DNA from: Skeletonema tropicum
Taxonomy: Eukaryota; Bacillariophyta; Thalassiosirophyceae; Thalassiosirales; Thalassiosiraceae
NCBI GenBank assembly: GCA_037178625.1
Contig: CM074130.1
Span: 4,402,001 to 4,466,000, forward strand
Direction: 5' to 3'
DNA length: 64,000 nucleotides
The notes beneath the pieces are model-generated. The model was not told the DNA's origin, searched no databases, and was given only the letters and a program-made list of their open reading frames with translations. This document shows positions 1-10,528 of the stretch, one piece after another (the stretch's first letter is position 1; every line of letters starts with the position of its first letter). The translations under genes and the position numbers were made by a program.

Positions 1-467
1 GCAGGCTTCATCACACCATCGATCTTGCTATTTTGGTCAGACTTTTCTTCAAAGAAGTCGAATCCAGACATCTGTCTATGAAACTCTTCCTGCTTCTGTT
101 GATACAGTTGACGAGGGCGCTCATCCAAAGATCTCGACCTGACAAGTCCCGGCCTTCGGTCTAAATGTGCAGGGACGGGCGCTTTCCTTTCTGTTTCAGT
201 ATTCTTTTGAGTACTAGGCCTGCGGCGAAGTGGCGATACGGAAGAGCTCTTCCTCACTGATGTAGGAGTGGGCGATTTAGATCGGCTCGTTTGTTTGTAT
301 TTGCGTCGTACCCGTGCATCGATGCGAGACGATGCGTTCTGTTGTTCACTCTTTAGCTTTTGCACACGCCCTCTGGTATTGCCACCACGTTGAGCCTTTA
401 TGCCTCCCAGCTTGACGCGTCGGTGACGACTGCGGCCGTAAGTGGCGTAGTGCATTTGTTCTGTCAT
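1..467 (-). CDS. SR-rich protein, 3' part missing
   Basis: An open frame runs on the minus strand from an ATG at 467 to the left edge, so the C-terminus lies outside the window. The roughly 155 visible residues are basic and low in complexity: a GRSRHRR stretch, several RxxS/SP pairs (RSKSPTP, SVSPLRRRP, RSRSLDERP) and a more acidic segment with FDFFEEK near the edge. This looks like a disordered phosphoprotein or RS-type protein. No domain is recognised. The start is uncertain because the frame is open for about 20 codons further upstream; 467 and 455 are the first in-frame ATGs. It could be the last exon of a larger gene. Confidence 0.45.
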   Translation of the reverse strand, partial: MTEQMHYATYGRSRHRRVKLGGIKAQRGGNTRGRVQKLKSEQQNASSRIDARVRRKYKQTSRSKSPTPTSVRKSSSVSPLRRRPSTQKNTETERKAPVPAHLDRRPGLVRSRSLDERPRQLYQQKQEEFHRQMSGFDFFEEKSDQNSKIDGVMKP

Positions 468-1189
468 CCAGATTCCAGATCCCGAAGTCGAATCGACAAC
501 TATCAGTTTTTCAGCCACTTACTATTCAAACCTAGCGCTTCACCGGCTCGGCGTGTATACTCATCGCAACTCATCACAGGCATCTGCACTCGAAACAATG
601 ATTAGCCGAGGCGCCTTCGCGATCGTGTAACCCAGAGAATAGAGAGTTATGGAAGTGTCGATCGAGGAGGGCAGGTCAAAAAAGAGTTCAAAAAATGATG
701 AGCGTCCATATGGTACTCATTTGTCTGATGCGACAGAAAGAAGATCTGAGCGTTAAGGCGACATAACCTACGGATATCTACACGCGTGCTACTAGAAGGC
801 ACGACATGGAGAGGACAACAGAAGGAGAAGAAGACAAGTGAGCTAGCTTACAGGAGACCAGATCCTGGTAAAGGAAGAGAAGCATCATGACGATGATGTC
901 GTAGCACTATGCCATGATTCTGTCGACAGCTTCAGGGGGTAGATCACTAAGACGAAGATTAGAAATTGGCCAGGGAGGCAATGCAGCAATTCCATTGCTA
1001 ACAGTCGAGAAAAGGGTATTGCTGTCCATCTCTTGGTGTGTCGGCACCTACCTGAAAATCACCCGTAAAAAACTCTGGCAACACATTGTGCATGGAGTAT
1101 CTCCTCGCTAAATGACCCAATGGCGGAGTGAAGAAGTGGTTGAAGGAAGTCTTCAGAATGATGCAAGTTGAAGAGATCTTTATTGAACA
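468..1189. other. Non-coding stretch
   Basis: No convincing gene is seen. A short open frame (914-1111, +) contains a GGRSLRRRLEIGQ-like segment but has no recognisable domain. It may be a decayed exon, since the next 2 kb is ankyrin-gene debris. Confidence 0.4.
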
Positions 1190-1386
1190 CTTGACACACA
1201 TCAGGGTATCATACAAAAGAGGGAGCATCTCCAATTCAAGCCTGTTCGATGCGTCGTGGGATGGAATCGTAAAATATCTGCTGGAATGTGATCCCAATGA
1301 GAGATGCTTCAGAAGTGGAATGGAAAACCTCTGCTTTGTTTTGTTTGTTCGTCGATGAGTTATAATGATTCAAATGTAAAGGCTGG
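1190..1386 (+). pseudogene. Ankyrin-gene fragment (second partial copy)
   Basis: The stretch from about 1260 to 1385 matches the intact ankyrin gene (16266-17882, minus) over the part encoding VKYLLECDPN and the following LQKW...YNDSN region. The upstream piece, near 1205-1245, matches the preceding repeat more loosely. The fragment has stops and frameshifts. It ends abruptly at 1386, where the copied promoter segment begins, so it is a separate rearranged piece from the longer copy downstream. Non-functional. Confidence 0.6.
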
Positions 1387-1583
1387 ATGGCTGCTTGCCC
1401 GATTGCAATGAATCCATTTCTGCCTATTGCTACTGCACTGTTGATAGGACAAAGGAATGGGCCTGGCTGGGGCAAGGATTTAGTTACCCTTGGCCTGGGG
1501 CGGCGGGCGGGCGAGCTGAGAGGGTCTGAGTCCATTTTTGTCTCACCGCGTTTCCATTTGAATTCCTACCGTAGCCACATACG
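1387..1583. other. Copy of the ankyrin/ZFC3H1-like divergent promoter
   Basis: This segment is an inverted-orientation copy of 17883-18100. It contains the counterpart of the first codons of the zinc-finger gene at 18065 (on the minus strand here), the GC-rich GGGCGG-type stretch, and the CCTACCGTAGCCACATACGA block directly upstream of the ankyrin start. The duplication therefore carried the whole bidirectional intergenic region, not only the ankyrin coding part. Confidence 0.7.
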
Positions 1584-3023
1584 ATGAGCTTTTCGGGTTC
1601 TCTGCTCAGCGAAGATACCATACTTTTGCTTTGACTTCTTTCAGCGGCACTTTTCGGTATCGCAAACTAATCATAAGTATAAAAGTCTATTACCTTTGCA
1701 CTGCTTATGTTTTAATGAAAGGTTCAACGAAGCAGCCGTAGTAGAAATCGCTGTGCTACTCATTGAGAAGACCCTGAAGCAGTCCGACAAAAAGACGATG
1801 AATGCTTTCTTCCAATTCACATTGCGAGTATGTTGAGATCACTAGAGTTTTGTCAAGTGTTAATCAAAGTGTATCCTGAATCTGTGCGAATAATCAGTTC
1901 CTTCGGTCACCTACCTCTCCATGCTGCATGCGCACACAACACTGTTGCCACAGTTCAATACTTGTACAAACTTTACCCCGATGCCATCAATCAACAACAA
2001 CAGAGGGAGTATCTCCAATCCACAAGGCAATTTCAGGCCTGTGCAATCGATCTAACCCAGAATGCGCCATTGAAATCGTAAAATACTTGCTGGAATGTGA
2101 TCCCAATGTGATGCTTCAGAAGTTGAAAGGACAGTCTCTGCTTCGTTTTGCCTTTTCCTTGGATTATAATGATTCGAATGTAGTGGCCGGTATCCAAATG
2201 ATCAAGGAAATTTACGATGCACACCCAGAAGCGATAGAAGCCATTCAGTTCAGTGTTATGAATCTGTACCACCCACAAGTGCAAATATTCATCAATACGC
2301 CTGGTCACCCTTGGGTCGATCATGTTGTTGGTGAAAGGTAATCTTTCCGCCATAAGAACTCTCGATGGCAACGGCATGATACCTTTGCACATCGCATGTG
2401 AACACCACGATTCTGCTAACGTCGTCAAGTATCTTGTCGGGCTTGACACAACAACTCTTTGCGCTTTGGACCAAGGAGGAAACACTACCTTCATCGTGCT
2501 TGCCGTAGTGCAAAGTATGAAAATGTAGCGCTACTTCTAGAGAAATATGATGGAATGTCAGTATCGACACGGAATGCCGACAAGAAGCTTCCCATCGACC
2601 TTCTCTTGGAAAGCAATGAGGTCCTAGATAGAGAAAGCCTCGAATACACGGCTATTGAAGGCTTACCCAGAGACTGCGATGAACCTCTGTGCTTTTTCGA
2701 CGAATGTTGCTCAGTCACTGGCAGGAAAATCACGTGTATCTTCGAACGACGCTGCTACACCACACCCCCAAGGGCGTCTACATTGCCAATCCACCTCCAG
2801 TTGCGCAAATGGAAGCAGAGTTGAAGCGAGCAAAAGAAGAAATGTATCGAGCAGTGGACGCGGTCAAGGCTTTAGAAGAGGAATTAGAGCTCCAGTCAGC
2901 CAGTCGCATCAAACTCTAGCTTCATCAGCCACACAAAGTGGTGCTCCTACATTATCTGTTGACGTTAATCATACACCCACACGATCAGTTTGTTCTGAGT
3001 CTGACGATGAGATAGATTGTTAA
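1584..3023 (+). pseudogene. Ankyrin-repeat gene, decayed copy
   Basis: This is a paralogue of the intact gene at 16266-17882. Matching segments include SLEFCQVLIKVYPESVR, FGHLPLHAACAHNTVATV and NGMIPLHIACEHHDSANVV, spread over three frames. Near 1680 about 400 bp of the intact gene are missing, joining ATAAGT to the segment encoding LPLHCLC. Further frameshifts lie near 2015, 2310 and 2490, and a small deletion near 2650 removes the start of the last repeat. Beyond the point where the intact gene stops, this copy stays open to 3023 and includes, in another frame, a charged coiled-coil-like stretch (AELKRAKEEMYRAVDAVKAL). The intact copy may therefore have lost a C-terminal coiled coil, or this copy gained one. 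Not expected to make a full protein. Confidence 0.75.
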
Positions 3024-3062
3024 AGACGTCAAAACCACTGTGTGGTTGGTTTTGACGTCTTT
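3022..3062. repeat. Perfect 16-bp inverted repeat
   Basis: The arm AAAGACGTCAAAACCA (3022-3037) is repeated in exact reverse complement at 3047-3062 around a 9-nt loop. It overlaps the TAA that ends the longest frame of the ankyrin pseudogene. It could be an RNA 3' stem-loop, the scar of a small mobile element, or a dyad protein site (each arm holds the palindrome GACGTC). Confidence 0.85.
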
Positions 3063-3187
3063 GACATAGATACCACACCTCAATCAGAAGTTGAATCTTT
3101 GGTGCCACCGACCCCTCATCCTTCTACCTAGCTGAATATAATACTTATAAAAACAAACGACATCAATACATACCAATTGTTTTCATT

Positions 3188-5161
3188 CTATTTCGGAAGA
3201 TAATCCTGATCTTTCCTGCCATACTCTCCATCATTCCAACTTTCTGCCAGCCTATGCACAGCCCCACGTCGTCGAGCAGTAGCACTAACACCCCCACCCA
3301 TAATTCTATCTTTCCCGTCAATGGTACTAGAAGCTGGCATCCCAATGAAATCTCGCATTGCCCCCAAGAAAAATTGAGCTCTACCAATGACTACAGTTGC
3401 GCCTTCATCATCCAAACCATCCCCATCATCTAACCATTCTTCAATACCGCCACCTTCGTCACCTTCTTCAATCTGTGCACCTGGTTCAAGGTCGAAAATA
3501 GATGAAAATTCTTCGTATGTCGCCATTCGTTGGTACTCTCTCTCAGCAGTGGCAAATACTTCATCATAATTGATATCTCCTGTTTGATAGTATAATTCAT
3601 CTGTGTGATCTTCATTGGAATCCGAGCCTGACCTTTCGAGCTCATCGTCATTTTCATCCATAATCATCGTGAGGGAAGCCTCCTCTTCCATCACTTCCTC
3701 CTCTGGTTCTTCGCCCCATAGCATCACCATGGCATCACATCCATAAATGCCTTGCTTCGATACATCTTCAACTTCGCCCGAGGTGGTTAAAGCCATTCGA
3801 TTTGTAGCATCGCTTGAAAGTGTACCATGTTTCTTCCTGTGACGGACCTCAGGAATATCCCAGTCTTCTGGCTGAGCCTTACCTCCGTTGCCAAATCCGA
3901 CCCCGCTTGTGCTGGTAGCATGATACGAATTTGAATTCCCTTCGTCTTGTCTCGATACGAATTGGATATCAGTTACGTTGAACGTCAGTGGATCCCATGT
4001 TCGTTGCAATACCTTTGCAACCTTCACCGCTTGATCTACAGATGCAAACCGTGCAATGGGTAGCAATGGCTTAAACTTGACTGCATTCGAAGTTGACGCT
4101 CCCGCTTTGGTATCAGAAATGACCTTCCGTGGTAAATACTCTGGGTAGGGAGAGACCGATGATGATGGCGAGAATGCATCATACGAGGGGAATAATTCGT
4201 CTCGCAATGTCTCTCGAAGAGCTTCAAGTGCAATGCGTGATTCTTCATTCGGGGATAGATAGAGAACACATGGCCCGTTGAAGCTACTACCCTTCTTTCC
4301 TCCATCATCATCGTTTGTTGTGTCATCATGTTCAGTTTGATCATCACTTTCGGTGCTCTTCCCGCTGTTTATCAGCCGTTGCCGCTTCTTACGTTCTCTT
4401 TCCTGTTTTCTCTTCAACCCCTTTCTTTCTTCCTCCTCAATCAACGCCATGCCCTCTGCTCTTCTTTTTCGAATTTCCTTCTCAGCAAGGCTTTCACCCA
4501 GAGTTCGTTGAGGCATACGCTCCTCCAATGCCTCAATTCTTGCTTGTAGAATTTCCCAGTGCGGTAAGATGGTTATTGAGTCTAATGTAACTTCAAAGGG
4601 TTCCAATAATATGGAAGAAGATGCCGATGAAGGCTGTGTAGTTTCCGTTCCGCTGCCTTCTAATTCCATTTCTAATATTGACTTGGTTCCTTCTTCCTCT
4701 ATCCACTCGGCTAATTTCCCCACCAGATTAGGTACTGACTTGGAAGGTGCGAACGGATGAAATAATCTGATTGCTGGTGGCCACTTGTAGAATGTCGTGT
4801 CTCTGGCAAGATGTCTAGCGCGTTGGATAGAATCCCAAGCATCATCTGGCGGTATAATGCATACGGCTGTGTTCATTGTTGCTCCATTGTTGGTATTTTT
4901 TCGCCTCCATGATGTTTTTCTATTATTTTCATTAGTACCCCGAGATCTTCTCCTTTTGCCCAATGGTTCGTCTGCACCTTCGTTCTTTGATGCATTTCTT
5001 CTCAGTGATGGGTGAGCATGCGGATAATGATATAACCGTGCACTTCTTGTGTTTGAGCGGACATCATGATGTAATGGTGCTGAATTGAATCCTGCACAGC
5101 TAGAATAACAACATGTTATTATCACTACGAGATAGGATCGTGCGTCTTTCATTGTTAGCAA
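3188..5161 (-). CDS. 2H phosphoesterase-like protein, catalytic motifs degenerate, secreted or plastid leader
   Basis: An uninterrupted 657-residue frame. Residues 1-25 form a signal peptide ending in a CAGF|NSAP site that resembles the heterokont ASAF plastid motif. A basic low-complexity stretch follows. From about residue 97 the pattern of a 2'-5' RNA ligase/2H phosphoesterase fold appears: an IIPPDDAWD strand-helix start, KWPPAIRLFHPF where the first HxT would sit, FEVTLDSITILPHW, then VLYLSPN, PLLPIARF where the second HxT would sit, and WDPLTFNVTDIQFVSR. Both catalytic histidines appear replaced (AIR and LLP). A charged helix (about 215-260) is inserted between the lobes, and a long acidic C-terminal tail follows. 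A non-catalytic RNA or nucleotide binder is plausible; the assignment rests on pattern only. Confidence 0.55.
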   Translation of the reverse strand: MLTMKDARSYLVVIITCCYSSCAGFNSAPLHHDVRSNTRSARLYHYPHAHPSLRRNASKNEGADEPLGKRRRSRGTNENNRKTSWRRKNTNNGATMNTAVCIIPPDDAWDSIQRARHLARDTTFYKWPPAIRLFHPFAPSKSVPNLVGKLAEWIEEEGTKSILEMELEGSGTETTQPSSASSSILLEPFEVTLDSITILPHWEILQARIEALEERMPQRTLGESLAEKEIRKRRAEGMALIEEEERKGLKRKQERERKKRQRLINSGKSTESDDQTEHDDTTNDDDGGKKGSSFNGPCVLYLSPNEESRIALEALRETLRDELFPSYDAFSPSSSVSPYPEYLPRKVISDTKAGASTSNAVKFKPLLPIARFASVDQAVKVAKVLQRTWDPLTFNVTDIQFVSRQDEGNSNSYHATSTSGVGFGNGGKAQPEDWDIPEVRHRKKHGTLSSDATNRMALTTSGEVEDVSKQGIYGCDAMVMLWGEEPEEEVMEEEASLTMIMDENDDELERSGSDSNEDHTDELYYQTGDINYDEVFATAEREYQRMATYEEFSSIFDLEPGAQIEEGDEGGGIEEWLDDGDGLDDEGATVVIGRAQFFLGAMRDFIGMPASSTIDGKDRIMGGGVSATARRRGAVHRLAESWNDGEYGRKDQDYLPK

Positions 5162-5597
5162 CCAAAAGTTAGTGTACTATCAATTCTCTATGCAAAGATT
5201 CGAATTCATTTTTATCGAGCGATTCGAATTTTTGAGTTTTTGTTGGATGGATGGTGTTGAAGAATCAGACAGTCATCTCCACAAGGTCGACCACCCAACG
5301 AATATATCGATCGGGCAAGAGGGCATGCTCCTGATAATTTGATCCAGTATATTCCCAATTTTGGAACGTATATGCTCATTAATGAACATCTTTGGCATAT
5401 TAAATACCCAGATGCTTGTCTTGGGGGAACCCTTGGGGCAAACGGGTATTGACGCCCGCTGAGATGTGAAGTAAATAAGTCAAAGGCAGCCGTACAACCG
5501 TTTCGTAGACCAACGCTCTAATAACGTAGCAAGTGCAATTAGAATAGAGTCAAATTGATATTTATCGTCTAAAGACATGATGTTGGTTTGCAGTAGC
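5162..5597. other. Intergenic
   Basis: This holds the upstream region of the 2H-like gene and the 3' flank of the next minus-strand gene. No gene or clear regulatory element is seen. Confidence 0.5.
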
Positions 5598-7364
5598 TCA
5601 AAATTCATCATCTCCTCCAATAATTTCTGGCATCTCTTGTGCCAAGGGATCCACCAATGACTCTTCAACAACTCCACCCCTAGATTTCAACCACTTATAA
5701 AAGGTGTAGACACCTACAGCGAATACAATATTGATCAACACAATCAAAGTTTTGGCTGATACGCCCAAAATATTTTTGGTTGCCTTGAATGAATTCAGCA
5801 CAGGCTTTGTCACCGTCTGAACAGTAGTTGGCCATCTTCAAATATTTTTCCAACTGCTTATCATCCATTTGAGCAAATTGATCAATTGCCTTTTCCATTT
5901 GTTCTACCTTTGCCTTATCTGCTCCTCCAGATCCACTGGCTCCAAATTGAGCTCCAAGCATTGATTTCATCATGTCAGGATTTTGTTTCATCATTTTGAC
6001 CATGGAATTGAGTTGTTCTGGATTCGACAATAGCGTTTCCATCATTTGAGATGGATCAGTAGTAGTAAGGGAGACCACCAGCAGCAGCAGGTGCATCTGC
6101 CGCAGTAGTTGCATTCGCATTGTTGCCAACACTACCACCACCCATCATTCCAGCACCACCAAGACCACCACCACCACCACCTGATGCCATCTTCTTCATC
6201 TGCTTCAAATTGCTCCGGCGACATGTTCTTCAACTGCTCACCAGCCATTTTCAACATATCTGGATTATTCGCCATAGATTCCATCTGCAGTATTGCCATT
6301 TCAATTTCCGAATCCGACATTTTGGCCATGAAGGGATTTGTTCGGCGTAACGTCTCTTTTGACATGCCCCGTAACATTGCCGCCTGTTGTTTGAGTTGAT
6401 CGGGGCTCATGGATGCCATTTGCTGAGACGCTGTTTTGAATTGATCTGCTGAGACGTCTGGTATACTTCTATTATTGGCAGTTGCTGCTGATGCTGCAGC
6501 AGATGTAACATCTGAATACGTAGCATTCGCATCAACATTGTTATTGCTACTACTACTAGTACTGAATGATGATGATTGTTGAGCCGGCCAATCCTGCTTC
6601 ACAGCCGCATTCAAATCACTCTCATTCATATTCTTCATTTGATCCATTGCCATCTTCATCATCTGTGGATTGTTCGCCATGGCCTCCATTTGAGAAATGG
6701 ACATGTTGATCTGTTCATCCGTCAGCGCCGCCATGGCAGGATTCGTCGCGCGGAGAGTTGCCGCTCCCATTGCCCGCATGGTGGCGGCCTGTTGTCGGAG
6801 CTGATCGGGGGTCATGGAGGACATTCGTTCGGCCCCCTGGCGGAGTTGTGAGGTGCTGAAGTTTGGGGGGGATGGTTGTGGAGCTGCTGCTGCGGTGCTT
6901 CTATTATTGTTGCGAGGGGTTGGAGTATCTGATGCAGCAGGTTCATTTGCCTTGGCAATAAGCTTGGCAAGTTCTTCCGGCGAGGTGCTAACTTCCGCTA
7001 CCATGCTTTTCAAACTGTCCTTGTCTAAACCTGACAATTCATTTTCCGTGCTAGAACCTGATGCAGTAAGCACCCCCTTCATCTCTGGTACACTCAAAGA
7101 CGATAATTCTCGTGGCAAATATCGCATGTTGATTGGTTTGATTGCCATGGATTTGTTCACACCGAAAACGTAGACCTCCTGTCGGCCGTTTGCGGTCAGC
7201 TGCGACTTCACGATGCCATTCTTGTCATTGTATTGGGCGCCTCCAACCAGATTCTGAAGTACTACGCATGAGCCGACGGGGAAGGAGGACGTCATTGTGG
7301 ATGTATCTTCGCTGATCTCCACCATTGTATCCGCTGATGCAATGATAATGCTTATTGTATGCAA
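5598..7364 (-). CDS. Tail-anchored protein with STI1-type repeats
   Basis: The N-terminal part has a small beta-type domain (VGSCVVLQNLVGGAQYNDKN... VFGVNKSMAIKP). Two copies of a helical unit follow: MTPDQLRQQAATMRAMG...TNPAMAALTDEQI...MANNPQMMKMAMDQM, and again SPDQLKQQAAMLRGMS... MANNPDMLKM. A third shorter unit is SNPEQLNSMVKMMKQNPDMM. These resemble STI1/DP chaperone-binding modules. A single hydrophobic segment (LIVLINIVFAVGVYTFYKW) lies about 30 residues from the end, followed by an acidic tail, so the protein is probably tail-anchored in the ER or a plastid/mitochondrial outer membrane, facing the cytosol as plant OEP61-like docking proteins do. Three one-base surpluses (near 6205, 6072 and 5793) break the frame; removing one base at each restores it. 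The start may instead be the ATG at 7325. Confidence 0.6.
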
Positions 7365-8418
7365 TCTGGAAGGAGGAGAAGGAGGAGCACTCCAGACTCC
7401 AGACCTGCTCAGAGATATCAGTAGAGCTTACTACTGGCGGACAAAAATTTTCACTGGAAAAAATTGTCACCGTCACTGAAACTCCACACAAAACACTAAC
7501 AAAACACAAAAAACACGAGTTCTACAACCTTACATGGAGGTTCTGTGCCTCCATGTCGACCCCTAACACAAATAGTCGACCATAATACGATAGTACAGAC
7601 TATCAGCTTTCGATAGAACCACTGGTCAACGTTATATGCAGTGTACTCGCATAGCAGCAGCAGTACAGGCATGCAGATCTGCCGTATGCATGCGTCGTTT
7701 TAGCTCGAAATAGCAGTTATTGGTCTCAAATTCGTCGGTAGGTGCTCAATCTCGAGTAATTATAGTCTCTTCTGCATAAGATATTGTAGATATATTGTTT
7801 GGGATGCTATTTTTAGACTGCTCTATGTATTTTCGTCGTGTAGCATTGCCATATTTAGACTATCACAATTATGTTAGTGTTTTGTGCGTGAAATTTGTGA
7901 GCTGTCACCGTGGTGACGGTGACAGTTTCTTCGCCAGTAGCTTATATCTCGCAAATCCAATGCAAAAAAGATATGGGGGCGCCGGAGGGCGGGGCGGGAA
8001 GGATTTTTCTGGACAGACGACATCATTGCTAATCTACTTTTTACTCCCGCTCCTCAGTCCTCAGTTGCCTCTGAATGACTATGACTCATCACGGGAACCG
8101 ACTCACATGATGTTGCCTTGTAGATCCAGAGAAGTAGTTGCAGAGGTAATTACTAGGTGCTAGGTCCTATCCTTAATCCGCAGAAGAGAGTCAGATGAGT
8201 CTTCTTGCTGTATTTATCTCATCATCTCCACCGAAATGCATCATTGCATGAGCTCTGCTCGTGTGTGATTTTTGACCTCATCTACAAATACTTGGCCGTT
8301 GCACAGGTCTCCAGTCAAGTTAGACTCTAGTGCTACACCTATAGCGAATAGACATTGCATGATGGTGATAGTTTATTTTGTGTTATGTGCCCTAACATTT
8401 CTTAATTTTTCACTACAA
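7365..8418. other. Intergenic, about 1 kb
   Basis: No supported gene. A small dyad, GTCACCGTGGTGAC, lies near 7903-7916 and is followed by GGTGACAGT. Short open frames here show no domain and are probably chance. Confidence 0.4.
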
Positions 8419-10528
8419 TCAGCTATTTCCTGTGCATTCTGGAACATCGTATGGTAAGCATTTGACATCATTTTGATACAGATTGCACAGCTTTGCTACT
8501 GCTGATTTTGCGAGTTCATGATGGGGCATTAGATCCACTAACTCTTTCCACTTAAACACCCAGTCCTGACCTATCGAAGTATCACCTCTTCTCATTTTTG
8601 TCCCCAGATTTTTGACCTCTTTGCCAGCGTTCTGTGCTATGATACTGGTCAAATTATCTACATAAGCGATATCGAAATATGATGAACGCATACTGTACTT
8701 GTCAGTTGCAATGATGTACGTCATGGGCGCGATGTGTTGATCCCAGAATCCTTTCTCTTCAACCTCATCTAAAAAGTCATTTAACCTTTGCAGCCTTCGC
8801 TCGGTTGTTGTTTCGCGGGGACTACCCTCACAGGGATTCTTGTTGGTTTCTTCGCCCCATGTTGAATTCAGACAAGTCTTGTTCCACCAGGTCAAATTAT
8901 ATTCCTTCATGGGCCCACCAATCCAGTTCATTATCCAGAAGATCTCAACTTGGTGGGCTCCAGCAAGTGCTCGCTCCAAAGGATGGCGTAATACCGAAAA
9001 AAAATCATAACGACGAAGTTCCTCTTCACTCAATCCGTCCCCGCCTATATCCGGTGAGTTGCCTGTCGCGTATTTGATTCCGCTTATCAAAGTGCTGCTG
9101 CTGCACTTGGTCATGAATGGAGAATACGCGATGCTACCATACTTTGGGATAAATCCATGGTTTACGGTTTTCAATAACATTTTGGAGTTGTTGAAGGACA
9201 GCTCGCTTACATCACAGACATCAAGCTTTGGCAGCGATTGGAAAATTGTGCTTGTGCGTGCACTCGTCATTGGTTGATTTTGATTTACTTTTTCATCTTC
9301 TGCTCCTGGAACATCAAATCGGAAGCTATTAATGTAATCCAACCACCATTGCTTGGTAAGCTTGGCAAAGTTGTATTTCTTTGCCCTTGCCAAAATTTTC
9401 GGATATGATGACTCGAGCAATGCTGGCGTGACATTGTCAAAATGGTCAACCCATAGCACAGGAAGATCGTCATAGACATGATAAAAGCCATCTTTCTGTA
9501 GTAAGTTTCCAAGACAGGGATGGAGCCCATGGCAAGTGCCTCCCATGCCCGATAAGTGTCCCAGCCGAGGCCACTAGGGCAGAGAGTGTACTTGGCGCTT
9601 CGTAAATTCTCCCAGTAGTCTGACCCATCTTTAAATCTGTTTTGTATCGTCCCATTGAAGTTGGCAATAACGTCTTTTGCAATCAATGGCCGATGCTGAT
9701 AATCAGATAGGGCAACTGAGTAACAATTCTGTACGATTATTGATTGTAGTCTGCCCTTGCAACGATGACCATGGCATTTTTGCAACGTTTTTTATCCCAA
9801 GTGGCAACGACAACACTTTTGGATGGTCCAGCCATTGATGAGTACACTGTAAATATAGCCGACACATTTGTGTGATTTAAGTACCACCATAGATCTTCAC
9901 TTTTACACCCCGCCGCTTTGAAGTGATCTTCCCAGCGACCCCAGTTACAAGTTCGATTAGGAACCGGCGTTGAAAACGCTCCCCAATTTTCATTGAGATG
10001 ACTGAAGAGAACATGCCTCCTGACCCCATTCGTCTCTCTGAAGAGCAAAATAGTATCACATAGATTTCCATATAGTAGATCACCATGACCATGCTGTATC
10101 GGGTTTGAAAAATTATGTAGATAAGCCATTCGTCTAGTTTCGTTCCAAGATGATACATCTCTCCAGGACTCCAGCATTTCAATCTCGTCCCCAAAGTATC
10201 GTTGCAGGAAACGACTGGGCAAGGGAACACCCTCGATCAGCCCCATGTCAATCGCAGATGATTCATTTATGAGAGTTCTGCGCTGATTCCACATGTACAT
10301 GTATTGATCCTCCATGCTTTGTAAAGTGTTGACACTGATGATGGATTCCGGCAAGAAACTTTTCAAAGGAGTTTGAAAAGTCATCAGTGCCGGAAGAATA
10401 GCCAGCACACCGAAAGTCGTCACAGCTTTGGCCCTACTGTTCATTGGTGACAGTGACTTGGAGGCCCTGTTCACTGGTGACATTGGCTTGGACTTGGTGG
10501 CTGAGAAATGTTTCATATCCTCCTTCAT
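8419..10528 (-). CDS. Glycosyltransferase-sulfotransferase fusion, type II Golgi protein
   Basis: The N-terminus has a short basic tail and one membrane segment (about residues 35-55), typical of Golgi type II enzymes. The first half ends in a retaining-glycosyltransferase signature of the exostosin/RXYLT1-like kind, KYTLCPSGLGWDTYRAWEAL followed by MGSIPVLE. The second half reads as a carbohydrate sulfotransferase: SPFMTKCSSSTL in the place of the 5'-phosphosulfate loop and FSVLRHPLERALAG in the place of the 3'-phosphate motif. NxS/T sites are frequent (for example NLTWWNKT). The likely role is making and sulfating a cell-wall or secreted polysaccharide in one polypeptide. The frame breaks near 9745 and 9515; at both, one missing base (at 9515 an A in AGAAAGATGG) explains it. 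Less likely, these are separate genes. The gene is divergent from SSF1. Confidence 0.6.

Noticed and set aside
4315..4760. Plus-strand open frames with hydrophobic stretches
   Set aside because: Antisense of the charged helix of the 2H-like gene, where Lys/Glu codons read as Phe/Leu/Ser.
5793..6205. Programmed +1 frameshifting in the STI1-repeat gene
   Set aside because: The shift sites share no common slippery motif and similar breaks occur in many unrelated genes, so sequence error is the simpler reading.
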